The notes under the pieces are model-generated. The model was not told the origin of the DNA. It searched no databases and saw only the letters and a program-made list of their open reading frames with translations. Position numbers and translations under genes: made by a program. From contig SYHD01000288.1 of the NCBI GenBank assembly GCA_005799265.1, positions 1 to 53,635 on the forward strand: DNA of 53,635 nucleotides. Direction: 5' to 3'. This DNA is from Planctomycetia bacterium (GTDB lineage Bacteria; Planctomycetota; Planctomycetia; Gemmatales; Gemmataceae). Below, piece after piece: positions 34,497 through 42,994 of the stretch; position 1 is the first letter of the stretch; each line of letters opens with the position of its first letter.

Positions 34497-36125
34497 ATGT
34501 TCGGCATCGGGATTGTCCTCTCGACTCTTGTTCTCCCCATCGACACCGTCGAACTGCCATCAGATGTCACAGTCGTGGACAGGCGGATTTTCCAGCTTCC
34601 GGTCATGACGAGGCCTGAATCAAGAAACCTGCTCGAGGGAATCCGAGTTTCGGTTTCCAATGATCAAGGAAAAACCTGGGCGCTGGTCGAACTCGCCAAA
34701 CCGACCGTATATGCTGTGAGCTTCGAATCGACTCGAGATGGAATGTATTGGTTTGCTGTTCAAACGGTTGGAAAGAATGGCAAGATCCTCCCTGCCAATC
34801 CGCAGCCTGATCTCAAAGTGTTCATCAACAGTGCGGGAAGAAAAATCAAGACCACGCCCGTTTTAGCGAGCGAAGTCAATTGGCGCCGAGTCCGCGAACA
34901 GCTGAAAATTCTTGAGCTCCGGCAAGGATTGGTCGTGCCCATCGACGATTACAAACTCGGCCCCGGCTCCAATTGCCAAGCCAACGTCCCGCCGGACAAG
35001 CTCGCCAAGCAGCCGGCCGCACAGACGGATGCCGTCTATGAGATGAAAACCCGCTTCTTTCTGGTTCCCCTCCTGGTTGACGACCCGACGAAGAGCAACT
35101 TCGAGATCGTCACCGTATTCGTCTCGCGCGATCAGGGCCAGACCTGGAAATGGTGGATCGATTGCGGGCTGCGCGATGATGCATTTCACTTCCGTGCTCA
35201 CGAGGACGGTAGCTACTGGTTCGCGCTGCAGGCCGTCGGCAATGGGGGCAAACGCGCTCCGGCCGACCTGAAGGACCTCGCCGTCGCCTTGAAAGTCAAC
35301 GTCGTCACCGAACCGCAACCAGCCAAGAAAGACAACCAACTCGGTCAAGATTCGCTGCGGCAGCCGGGCGTTCCCGCCGGCAAGGTCACGAAGATGCCCC
35401 CCTGGAAGAGCGACATCTTCCCCGGCACCGTGCGCGACTGGTGGATCTACGTCCCCGCGCAGTACGACGAAAAGAAACCCGCCTGCGTCATGATTTTCCA
35501 GGACGGTCAATGGTATCAGAGCGAGAAGGACAGCTTCCGCGTGCCGATCGTTTTCGACAATCTCATTCACAAGAAGGAGATGCCCGTCACCATCGGCGTC
35601 TTCCTCCAGCCAGGCACCGTCCCCGGCAGCGACAAGGGCAAAAAGGCCCGCAGCAATCGCAGCTTCGAATACGATCGACTCTCCGATCAATATGCGATCT
35701 TTCTGGAGAAAGAGATCCTGCCCGCGGTCGGCAAGCAGTACAACCTGCGCCAGGACGCCAATGGCCGGGCGATCTGCGGCATCTCCTCGGGAGGCATCTG
35801 CGCTTTCACCGCGGCATGGGAACGACCGGACCTCTTCTCGAAAGTCCTTTCGCACGTCGGCAGCTTCACCAACATCCGCGGCGGCGATGTCTATCCGAGC
35901 CTGATCCGCAAGACCGAAAAGAAACCGATCCGTGTCTTCCTGCAAGACGGCTCCAAAGACCTCAACAATCTGCACGGGAGCTGGCCGCTCGCCAACCAAG
36001 CGATGGCGTCCGCGCTCAAGCTCATGAACTACGATTACCGCTTTGAATACGGCGACGGCGGCCACGACGGCAAACACGGCGGCGCGATCTTGCCCGATTC
36101 GCTGCGCTGGTTGTGGCGCGAGTAG
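34497..36125 (+). CDS. Two-repeat beta domain plus esterase (enterochelin esterase/esterase D-like)
   Basis: 542 aa. The N-terminal 300 residues hold two similar modules, each with a (S)-x-D-Q-G-(K/Q)-T-W turn and a G-x-Y-W-F-A-(L/V)-Q-x-V-G strand (near residues 55-100 and 220-265). The C-terminal 200 residues are an alpha/beta-hydrolase of the esterase D/enterochelin esterase type: [21 protein letters not shown], nucleophile S430 in GISSGG, and a terminal GGHDGKHGG with the likely His. The start at 34497 follows AAGGAGG at 34484-34490; a GTG at 34458 opens the frame but is poorly placed. The signal segment is weak, so export is uncertain. Confidence 0.8.
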   Translation: MFGIGIVLSTLVLPIDTVELPSDVTVVDRRIFQLPVMTRPESRNLLEGIRVSVSNDQGKTWALVELAKPTVYAVSFESTRDGMYWFAVQTVGKNGKILPANPQPDLKVFINSAGRKIKTTPVLASEVNWRRVREQLKILELRQGLVVPIDDYKLGPGSNCQANVPPDKLAKQPAAQTDAVYEMKTRFFLVPLLVDDPTKSNFEIVTVFVSRDQGQTWKWWIDCGLRDDAFHFRAHEDGSYWFALQAVGNGGKRAPADLKDLAVALKVNVVTEPQPAKKDNQLGQDSLRQPGVPAGKVTKMPPWKSDIFPGTVRDWWIYVPAQYDEKKPACVMIFQDGQWYQSEKDSFRVPIVFDNLIHKKEMPVTIGVFLQPGTVPGSDKGKKARSNRSFEYDRLSDQYAIFLEKEILPAVGKQYNLRQDANGRAICGISSGGICAFTAAWERPDLFSKVLSHVGSFTNIRGGDVYPSLIRKTEKKPIRVFLQDGSKDLNNLHGSWPLANQAMASALKLMNYDYRFEYGDGGHDGKHGGAILPDSLRWLWRE

Positions 36126-36187
36126 TCCGTGGTCCGTCGTGAAATGCGCTTGCAGTTTCGCGCACCGCCCCCTTTGGAGATTCGATC

Positions 36188-38719
36188 ATGCTTCAGCGCT
36201 GGCTCCTTCTCTTCCTGACCGCGACCGTCTCCTGCTCCGCCGCCCGCGCTCAACCCGCGCTCCCCGAGCCGCGCAAGATCCAGACGCCGGCCGCCGTGTT
36301 CTCCCTGGCCCTCAGCGGCGACGGCAAGACGCTCGTCACGCTCGATCAAACCAAGTCCGTGCGCGTCTGGGACGTCGCCAAGGGCACGCATGACGTGCTG
36401 GATTTCGTCGCCGCCAATGCCGCCGTTCGCCTGGACGCCCTCGCCCTGCGCCCCGATGGCAAGCGCCTGACAGCACTTGATATTGGCGGCGTCCACATAT
36501 TCGACCTGCCCGCCAAGAAGAAGATGGGGACGCTCCCGGGCAATGCCGCCGTCTTCAGCCCCGACGGCAAATGGCTCGCCGTGAGCCGTGGGTCCGAGGC
36601 CGAAATCTATGACGCCGACACCCTGGAGAGCGTCCATCGCTTTTACGGCTACCAGGTAAAGATCGATCAGGTCGCGTTCCGGCCGCCTCTCAAGAAGGAT
36701 GACGCGAGCCTGACGCTGGCCACCCTTGGCGCTGGCTCGCAAAAGGCACAGCTCTGGGACGTGACCGGCAAGAAGCGCGCGATGTTCCTGCATTCGCGCA
36801 ATTACGAGCCGCTCGGCCGGCAGATGGCCTTTCGCTCCGACGGTGCCGTGCTGGCGTGCAGTTGCGCCAGCAGCGATGTGCTGCTCTGGGATTTCAGCGG
36901 TGACATGCCCGCGGCCGACCTTCTCCGCAAGGGCATCATCACCGGGCTGGCGTTTCGGCCCAACAGCAACCATCTGGCCGTCGCACACTTGACCGTCGAG
37001 ATCTGGGATGTCGGCACGCAAAAGCGCGTCGCCCAGACCAGCCAGACCGGTATCGCCGTAACCCCCTGGTTGGCAATGGCGTTCTCGGCCGACGGCAACA
37101 CCCTCGTGGCATCGACCCTGTCGAAGTCGATCAGCGTTTGGGATTTGAGCAAGCTGCCCGCCTCGCCCATGGGCCCGATCGCCAAGAACCCGGCCGGGAA
37201 CATGCCGGAGACCAAGGGGTCGTACCAGGCCTACCTCGAGAACTTGCTCCACGATGAGGACAAAGCGGAGTTGCCGGAATTCGTGCTCCAGACTTACGCC
37301 AAGACGTATCTGACGCACGGTCCGGTCATCTCCATCGGGGGAAAGTCGAACGTTGACCCGAAGACGATGAAAGAGATCACGGTGCAGAAGCGTGTTTCCC
37401 CCACGGCGACCGACATGCGTCTGATGAAGGACAAGCAGACCGCGAACCTGAAGCAGTTCCGGCTCGGGGATCTCGTCGAGGTCTCGTATTCGTCGCGGCG
37501 ATTCCCGTCGACGGAGATTCGCCTGGCGGAGCATGACGCGGAACGGACGCGTCGGCAAGAGGCGTTTGTCGAGGCGCTGAAGGGGGTGGAGGCCGCGCAG
37601 CCCAAGCTGCCGCCGCGTTTCAAGCTGCCGCCGGGTTTCAAGCTGTCGCCGCAATTGATTGACAACGAGCTTGATTTGCTGAGGCGACCCGTCGGCAATG
37701 CGAATATCAAGGCGGCGGAGGACAAGGCTGCCGCGGTGATTTTCAAGCTGGTCGAGGAGAAGCCCGGGGATCGGCAGTCGTTCAACTTTCTGCGTGAGCT
37801 GATGTCGATGGCGAGTCCGGAGGTGCACAAGAAGGCTGCGGAGCTGATGGTGAAGCATCAGGTCAAGAACGAGTCGCTCGGGCTGTATTTGTTTTCGCTG
37901 CCGGTGCGGGCCAAGGCGCCTGATGAGTTGTTCGAACGATTGCTGGAGCAGAAGGAAGTTCCCGAATACCGCGCCGACGCCTGCATGCTGCTCGCCAATC
38001 GCTCGTATTATCGCGCCAAGCAGAGCCAGGACAAGGAGACCAAAAAGGTGCACGACAAGGACGCCGTCGCCGCGGCCGTCAAGTATCACGAGTTACTCAA
38101 GAAGGAGTTCGCCAAGGAGACCATGACCGAAATGGAGCGCTTCGTCACGGCCTTTCCGTCCCGAAAACTTGCCGGCGTCATGGCCGACGAACGCCTGGCC
38201 GAAATGCGCGGCGTTTGGGCCGGCCTGCCCAAGATCGTGCTTGCGGGCGAACCGGCGCCGGAGCTGATGGGCCTCGACCTGGACGGCAAAAAGATCAAGC
38301 TGAGCGACTTCAAGGGGAAGGTCGTGTTGCTGCGGATTCAGGGCTACAGTTCGCCGAAGTCCGAGGTTCCCGTGAATCCCATAGGCAAGAAGAAATCGAA
38401 TACTCCCACGCCAGGTCCGTTTGACCTGGAGAAGTCCATGATCGAGAAATTCCGCGACAAGCCGTTCGTGTGCGTCCTCGTCCGCTGGGACCCCTCGGGC
38501 GCCGCGACACGTGAGTTGCTCAAGAAGGAAAATATCGACTGGCCCGTCATCATGATGCGAGGCTATAGCGGCGACTATTCGAAGAATATCATGAAGGATT
38601 GGCGCTCGCGCTCCCAGTATTTCATCATCGATGCGCAGGGGAACGTGCGCTTGCGCGAGTACACATTCCCAAGGGAAATCGGCGAGACCCTGGAAGGAAT
38701 TTTCAACGAGAAGAAATGA
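36188..38719 (+). CDS. Secreted WD40-type propeller fused to a redox-inactive thioredoxin-like domain
   Basis: 843 aa with a Sec signal at residues 1-21 (VSCSAARAQ). Residues 30-325 are WD40-like repeats (SLALSGDGKTLVTLD...VRVWDVAKG, HIFDLPAKK, LWDVTGKKR, IWDVGTQKR, ISVWDLSKL). A helical middle part follows, including a small tandem FKLPP/FKLSP repeat near residue 480. The last 160 residues have the AhpC/TlpA frame (GEPAPELMGLDLDGKKIKLSDFKGKVVLL, then IIDAQGNVRLREY), but the W-C-x-x-C active site is replaced by GYSSPKS, so no thiol-disulfide chemistry is expected. It probably acts as a binding scaffold in the periplasm. Confidence 0.85.
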   Translation: MLQRWLLLFLTATVSCSAARAQPALPEPRKIQTPAAVFSLALSGDGKTLVTLDQTKSVRVWDVAKGTHDVLDFVAANAAVRLDALALRPDGKRLTALDIGGVHIFDLPAKKKMGTLPGNAAVFSPDGKWLAVSRGSEAEIYDADTLESVHRFYGYQVKIDQVAFRPPLKKDDASLTLATLGAGSQKAQLWDVTGKKRAMFLHSRNYEPLGRQMAFRSDGAVLACSCASSDVLLWDFSGDMPAADLLRKGIITGLAFRPNSNHLAVAHLTVEIWDVGTQKRVAQTSQTGIAVTPWLAMAFSADGNTLVASTLSKSISVWDLSKLPASPMGPIAKNPAGNMPETKGSYQAYLENLLHDEDKAELPEFVLQTYAKTYLTHGPVISIGGKSNVDPKTMKEITVQKRVSPTATDMRLMKDKQTANLKQFRLGDLVEVSYSSRRFPSTEIRLAEHDAERTRRQEAFVEALKGVEAAQPKLPPRFKLPPGFKLSPQLIDNELDLLRRPVGNANIKAAEDKAAAVIFKLVEEKPGDRQSFNFLRELMSMASPEVHKKAAELMVKHQVKNESLGLYLFSLPVRAKAPDELFERLLEQKEVPEYRADACMLLANRSYYRAKQSQDKETKKVHDKDAVAAAVKYHELLKKEFAKETMTEMERFVTAFPSRKLAGVMADERLAEMRGVWAGLPKIVLAGEPAPELMGLDLDGKKIKLSDFKGKVVLLRIQGYSSPKSEVPVNPIGKKKSNTPTPGPFDLEKSMIEKFRDKPFVCVLVRWDPSGAATRELLKKENIDWPVIMMRGYSGDYSKNIMKDWRSRSQYFIIDAQGNVRLREYTFPREIGETLEGIFNEKK

Positions 38720-38768
38720 TCACGGCGAGCCGAGCCGTCGTCTCTTACCATGTGAAAGGAACTTGCCC

Positions 38769-39599
38769 TTGTTGCCGCGCCTGATTGCATGGGTGTCGTG
38801 CTTCGCCGCGATGTCGCTGGCTGGCGTTGCGGGCGAGCCGCTAAAACCAAAAGACGGCCCGCTCGGCATGAAGTTCGTGCGGGTGCCGAAGGGAACATTC
38901 TACATGGGGTGGAATGGGACGAAGAATTCCGCCAAAAAGACGGAGATCAAGGAGGACTTCGAACTCGCGATCCACACGGTGACGCAGGGCCAATGGCAAG
39001 CGGTGATGGGGACGAACCCGAGCTTCTTTTCGCGCGGCGGCAAAGGGAGAGACAAGGTCATGGAATTCAAGCTCGAGGAGTTGAGGCAATTCCCGGTCGA
39101 GCAGGTGTCGTGGAACGCTGCCCAGGAGTTCATCAAGAAGCTGAACGAGCAGGAAAAAGGCAATGGCTTTCGGTATCGCCTGCCGAGCTCCGCGGAATGG
39201 GAATACGCGTGTCGGGGCGGCGCCACGACGGAGGACGAGTGTTCGTACCTATTCTATGCCGACAAGCCGACCAATGAGTTGTCGTCAACACAAGCGAACT
39301 TCGACGGCAACAAGCGGTTCGGCAAGGCAGACAAGGCGGACAAGCCTAAGAAAGAGCCGTACTTGGAGCGGACGACAAAGGTCGGCTCGTATCCGCCGAA
39401 CAAGCTGGGGCTGTACGACATGCACGGCAACGTCTGGCAATGGTGCGAAGATTTCGGCGGTCAGAGTCCGTCGTTTCGGATCATCCGCGGCGGCAGCTGG
39501 ATCAATCCCGCCACGCCGACCTTCGTCCGCTTCGGGACCACACCCGCGGGCGGAGAATATGTCCACGGCTTCCGGCTGGCTCGATCCGCCGTTCCGTGA
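38769..39599 (+). CDS. Secreted FGE-sulfatase (SUMF1-like) domain protein
   Basis: 276 aa. A TTG start at 38769 is chosen because AAAGGAA lies 8 bases upstream and the chain then begins with a signal peptide (RLIAWVSCFAAMSLAGVAG). The FGE-type C-lectin-like domain is complete: FVRVPKGTFYMGWNG, TQGQWQAVMGTNPSFF, PVEQVSWNAAQEFIKKLN, RLPSSAEWEYACRGGATT, GLYDMHGNVWQWCED, RIIRGGSW and GFRLARS. These bacterial proteins rarely act on sulfatases; many serve as binding or signalling modules. The two catalytic cysteines of true formylglycine-generating enzymes are not evident, so catalysis is doubtful. It directly follows the WD40/thioredoxin-like gene and may share its transcript. Confidence 0.83.
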   Translation: MLPRLIAWVSCFAAMSLAGVAGEPLKPKDGPLGMKFVRVPKGTFYMGWNGTKNSAKKTEIKEDFELAIHTVTQGQWQAVMGTNPSFFSRGGKGRDKVMEFKLEELRQFPVEQVSWNAAQEFIKKLNEQEKGNGFRYRLPSSAEWEYACRGGATTEDECSYLFYADKPTNELSSTQANFDGNKRFGKADKADKPKKEPYLERTTKVGSYPPNKLGLYDMHGNVWQWCEDFGGQSPSFRIIRGGSWINPATPTFVRFGTTPAGGEYVHGFRLARSAVP

Positions 39600-39612
39600 G
39601 CCCGTAATCCAA

Positions 39613-39630
39613 GTACTGAGTACTCAGTAC
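39613..39630. repeat. 18-bp perfect palindrome between FGE and propeller genes
   Basis: GTACTGAGTACTCAGTAC is self-complementary over all 18 bases and is followed 2 bases later by CATGTACT. It is in the 55-bp intergenic gap, upstream of the ribosome binding region of the gene at 39655. It could be an operator or a small repeat; no T-run follows. Confidence 0.7.
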
Positions 39631-39654
39631 CATGTACTCCCCGGAGACCTGATC

Positions 39655-40419
39655 ATGCCACGTGCGTCGCTATCTGCCCTGCTGATCGCCTTTGCTTCAC
39701 CATTGCTGTTCGCCCAGGACATCCCGCTGTCGAAGATCCTCGTCGAAAAAGAAGGCTGGCGCGTCGCGACTGGGCCGATGGATCCCGTCACGTATTTGCA
39801 AGGGGGCCCCGATGGCGGCATCGCCATCAACCGGGGGGGCGCCCACGGTACGCTCACCGCCAAGGGGGATTACCTGCCTGGTCCCCTCATTCTCATGGTC
39901 CGCACGGCACGAGTCGCCTCAACAACCATGAAAGGGAGCTACGTCATCGACGATGAGGGGAAGATCGCCTCCTTCAAGGACGGCAAGCGCACCGATGCCC
40001 TGAAACTCACGGGACTCAAGGCCCCCACCTGCCTGTTCGTCTGGCCCGACGAAGGTCATCTTGTCATCGGCGAAGCGGACGGCGCCTACCTCTGGGCCGT
40101 GCGCATCGAAAAGGACGGCAAGTTCGGCCCCGGCGATCGCTACTACTCGCTGCGCACGCGTCCCAACGAGAAGATGCACGTAACCGCCATGACGATGGAC
40201 GCCGGCTACCTGCTCTACGCCTGCACGCCGCTCGGCATCCAGGTGTTCGACCCGACCGGCCGACTTTCGGGCGTGATCCCCAATCCCGCGAAGGAGCCGA
40301 TGACCGCAATCACGATAGGCGGCGCCAAGGCGGACGAACTGTTCGTCGCTGCGGGGGACAAGATCTACGCGCGGCGCATCCAGGGGAAGGCGAGTTACAC
40401 GCTGAAGAAGGAGAAGTGA
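39655..40419 (+). CDS. Secreted beta-propeller protein (SMP-30/gluconolactonase-like)
   Basis: 254 aa with a Sec signal (residues 1-20, LIAFASPLLFAQ). The ATG at 39655 lies just after GGAGACC and begins the signal; the frame extends upstream without meaningful similarity. The chain shows repeated propeller-like strands (GPDGGIAINRGG, YVIDDEGKIASFKDGKR, LVIGEADGAYLWAVRIEKDGK, TPLGIQVFDPTGRLSGVIP, ADELFVAAGDKIYARRI), like the C-terminal half of SMP-30/gluconolactonase propellers. Catalytic residues cannot be assigned. It is the fourth of four codirectional secreted-protein genes (34497 onward). Confidence 0.75.
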   Translation: MPRASLSALLIAFASPLLFAQDIPLSKILVEKEGWRVATGPMDPVTYLQGGPDGGIAINRGGAHGTLTAKGDYLPGPLILMVRTARVASTTMKGSYVIDDEGKIASFKDGKRTDALKLTGLKAPTCLFVWPDEGHLVIGEADGAYLWAVRIEKDGKFGPGDRYYSLRTRPNEKMHVTAMTMDAGYLLYACTPLGIQVFDPTGRLSGVIPNPAKEPMTAITIGGAKADELFVAAGDKIYARRIQGKASYTLKKEK

Positions 40420-40426
40420 CCGATTT

Positions 40427-40484
40427 CGTTTAGCGCTTGCGGAAAACGAGGAGCGGCTTGGCGCTTCTCAGCGAGCGCTAAACG
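40427..40484. repeat. CGTTTAGCG-family inverted repeat, copy 1
   Basis: Arms CGTTTAGCGCT and AGCGCTAAACG (11 bp, perfect) lie around a 36-base centre that contains GGAGCGGCTTGGCGCTTC, followed by GGCAA. It lies just after the propeller gene, with the cyclase-like gene on the other side. It is the same family as the element at 41514-41571. Confidence 0.85.
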
Positions 40485-40492
40485 GCAACCGA

Positions 40493-41491
40493 CTATTTGC
40501 ACGCCAGCACCAGTGCCGTCGCCGCCCAGCTCGATCCCGCGCAGGAAATCCACTGATCTTTCGTGTGCGGGAATCCGCTCTCGAAATAAAGCTGAAACGG
40601 CTTCGAGCGCGACTTGATGTACCACGAGCCGTCGTCTTTCTGCGAATCAACGAGGAATTTGACGCCGCGCTGATAGGCGCCCCCCTTTACGTCCAGTCCG
40701 CCCGCCTGATGCAAGGCGACGAGCACTGACCCGGTGGCGTAGGCGTCACTCTCAAGCTTGTCGAGTTGGGCCCAGCCGCCGTCCTTGCGTTGCAGCTTCA
40801 CGAGTTCATCGGCCGCGGCTTGCACGTCTTTCTTGATCGCGCCGACCAGCTTCAATGCGCGCAACTGGAAGACGCGATCCTCCGTGTCCTTCGGCTTCGT
40901 CGACAGCAGCCATTTGCGCGTTTTTTCGATGCGGGCGTCGATCGCTTCTTTTTTCGATTCAGGAGCGAAGTTCTTGAGGGCGGCCAGCGCCAGATAGGTC
41001 GTCGTAAAGGTGCTGGCTTCGGAAGGCGGACGCTGCGAGGTCGTCCGCCAGTGATCGCGATCCGTGTCGCGCTGCAATAGATATTCGACGACGGCTGCGG
41101 TCGTGTCATCCGCTTTCCAGCCGCCGGCGTGCAGCGTCAGCATTGCGTAGCCCGCGGTGTCGGCCTGGCCGCCTTGCCCTTTGCCTTTCGTATAGTTATC
41201 ACGATTCTTCGTCAGGAAGTCGGCGGTGTGCTTCAGTTGATGGGCGATCACTTTTTCATCCACGTCGAAGCCGTGCTCCTTCGCCGTCGTGAATGCGAGC
41301 GTCGGCAGCGCCTGATGATGGCACGAAAAGCACTGGCGATGCTCGGTGTATTTCGCCGCGCTTTTTTGCAGGAGCGCGAGGCTCTTGGTCGCGGCGGCGC
41401 GGACTTGCTCCGGTGACGGCGGGTCGGCGGACACATTGGAGGCGAGTGCCGCCGTGATGAATAGCGAGTAAGAAAAGTGGTGTGCGCGCAT
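40493..41491 (-). CDS. Secreted prenyltransferase/squalene-cyclase-fold protein with CxxCH motif
   Basis: 332 aa, Sec signal at residues 1-22. Near the mature N-terminus is CFSCHH (C54, C57, H58), a haem c-type CxxCH motif. The rest is an alpha/alpha toroid typical of prenyltransferase and squalene oxidase repeats: TAGYAMLTLHAGGWKADD, TTTYLALAALKNF, LVKLQRKDGGWAQLDKLESDAYATG, and KFLVDSQKDDGSW, each with QW-like G-G-W endings. The acidic DxDD motif of cyclases is not seen, so it need not make terpenes. It is flanked on both sides by members of one repeat family (40427-40484 and 41514-41571). Confidence 0.84.
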   Translation of the reverse strand: MRAHHFSYSLFITAALASNVSADPPSPEQVRAAATKSLALLQKSAAKYTEHRQCFSCHHQALPTLAFTTAKEHGFDVDEKVIAHQLKHTADFLTKNRDNYTKGKGQGGQADTAGYAMLTLHAGGWKADDTTAAVVEYLLQRDTDRDHWRTTSQRPPSEASTFTTTYLALAALKNFAPESKKEAIDARIEKTRKWLLSTKPKDTEDRVFQLRALKLVGAIKKDVQAAADELVKLQRKDGGWAQLDKLESDAYATGSVLVALHQAGGLDVKGGAYQRGVKFLVDSQKDDGSWYIKSRSKPFQLYFESGFPHTKDQWISCAGSSWAATALVLACK

Positions 41492-41513
41492 GATTGGGGT
41501 CCATGCGCTTGTC

Positions 41514-41571
41514 GTTTAGCGTTCGCGTGAAAGCGCAGGGAAATTGGCGCTTCCACGCGAACGCTAAACGG
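41514..41571. repeat. CGTTTAGCG-family inverted repeat, copy 2
   Basis: Perfect 17-bp arms (CGTTTAGCGTTCGCGTG and its reverse complement) with a 24-base centre; with one mismatch the arms extend outward into CGCTTG/CAAGCGG. It lies between the cyclase-like gene and the DUF1501 gene, both on the minus strand. It may limit transcription between them, but no T-run is present. Confidence 0.9.
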
Positions 41572-41579
41572 CAAGCGGA

Positions 41580-42890
41580 TTAGATCACTTCCTCGATCGC
41601 CCGCGCATCCTCGATCATGTACACGGGTCGGCCGCTCGGATGCGTGAATTGAACGCGCGGATCCAGCCCGAGCACATGGAAGCATGTCGCGAAAAGCTCG
41701 TCGGGCGAAATCGGGCGCGAACGCACATAGGCGCCGCGCGTATCGGTATCGCCGACCACTCGGCCCATGCGCAGACCGCCGCCGATCAGCAGCGCGTCGT
41801 TGACCGGAGCCCAATGATCTCGCCCGGGGCCGCCGTTGATTCTGGGCGTGCGGCCGAATTCGCCGGTGACGATCAGCAGAATGTCGTTCTCGAGGCCGCG
41901 CGAACGGACGTCGTCGAGGAAGATGGACACCGCGTGATCGAGCGGGGGGCACAGGCTATTGCAGCCAGGGATGATGCCGCCGTGGAAGTCCCAATAGCCG
42001 TTGTTGAGCGTAACGAAACCGGCGCCTGCTTCGCACAGCCGGCGCGCGAACAAGAGCTCCTGGCCCAGCCCCGAGCCGTAGCGATCGCGCACCGAGGCCG
42101 GCTCGCGGGCAAGATCGAACGCTTCGCGGGCTCGGCCGAGCAGCACGTCCACCGCTTGCTGCTGGAAGCCGTCCATCGCGGTTGCGGTTCCGTTGACGTC
42201 GAGCGCGCGGTTGAAGGTGTCGAACTGCTGCAAGAGCGCACGGCGATCGTTGAGCTCTTCGCGGCTGACGCGCAGGCTCATGTTTGACAGCATCGGATTT
42301 TCGCGCGACTGCCCGACGCGGAACGGCGAATACGCCCGGCCCAGCCAGACCGCGTCATCGCCCGGATAGCCGCCGTGATTGGAGAGGACGCGCACGAAGG
42401 TCGGCACGCCGGTGTTCGCATTGACGGCGCCGCGGACGCGCGCCACCATCGAACCAACCGACGGATGCTGCTGCGGGATGATCGGCGCCTTGCCGAGAAA
42501 CTCCGGCGGCCAGGCCCGGCCGGTCTTCATCCAGTGCGTTGCGCCGCCGTGATCGCCGTCCTCGTGCGTGATGGTGCGCAGGATCGACATGCGGTCGGCC
42601 TGCTCGGCGAGGCGCGGGAAATGGCTGCCGAAGCGGACGCCGGAGAGCCGTGTCGGGATGGTCCCGAAGATGCTGCGATATTCAGCGGGCGCGTCTGGCT
42701 TGGGATCAAACGTTTCGTGTTGCGGCGCGCCGCCGTCGAGGAAGAGCAAGATGATCGACGTGTTGCGCGGCGTCCGTCCCGCGTCGGCAGCGGCGGCTCG
42801 CGCTTGCAAGAGTTGCGCGAGTGTCAAGCCGCCGACGCCCAAGGCGCCGACTTGAATAAATTGCCTACGATGGATCTTGGTCGATCGCAT
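41580..42890 (-). CDS. DUF1501 domain-containing secreted protein
   Basis: 436 aa. The leader MRSTKIHRRQFIQVGALGVG carries a Tat-like signal (HRRQF). Landmarks: FLDGGAPQHETFDPKPDAPAEYRS, THEDGDHGGATHWMKTGR, RDRYGSGLGQELLFARRLCEAG, TGEFGRTPRINGGPGRDHW and a DPRVQFTHPSGRPVYMIEDARAIEEV ending. The start at 42890 is chosen because the leader begins there; the frame stays open for 73 more codons without family features. Closest in layout to the 3339 copy (both have GRTPR(V/I)NGGxGRDHW). The repeat at 41514-41571 lies just after its stop codon. Confidence 0.91.
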   Translation of the reverse strand: MRSTKIHRRQFIQVGALGVGGLTLAQLLQARAAAADAGRTPRNTSIILLFLDGGAPQHETFDPKPDAPAEYRSIFGTIPTRLSGVRFGSHFPRLAEQADRMSILRTITHEDGDHGGATHWMKTGRAWPPEFLGKAPIIPQQHPSVGSMVARVRGAVNANTGVPTFVRVLSNHGGYPGDDAVWLGRAYSPFRVGQSRENPMLSNMSLRVSREELNDRRALLQQFDTFNRALDVNGTATAMDGFQQQAVDVLLGRAREAFDLAREPASVRDRYGSGLGQELLFARRLCEAGAGFVTLNNGYWDFHGGIIPGCNSLCPPLDHAVSIFLDDVRSRGLENDILLIVTGEFGRTPRINGGPGRDHWAPVNDALLIGGGLRMGRVVGDTDTRGAYVRSRPISPDELFATCFHVLGLDPRVQFTHPSGRPVYMIEDARAIEEVI

Positions 42891-42994
42891 GCTCAAAATC
42901 CCCCCAATTGAAGATGATTGAAGTTTACACGGCGGCGGACCTGGACGCCAGTGAAAATAGACGAACGTTTCCAAGCCGCAAGCAGTTGATGGAG

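Noticed and set aside
36035-38089. 684-codon minus-strand open frame opposite the WD40/thioredoxin-like gene
   Set aside because: Antisense shadow; the plus strand shows a signal peptide, WD40 repeats and a thioredoxin-like frame.
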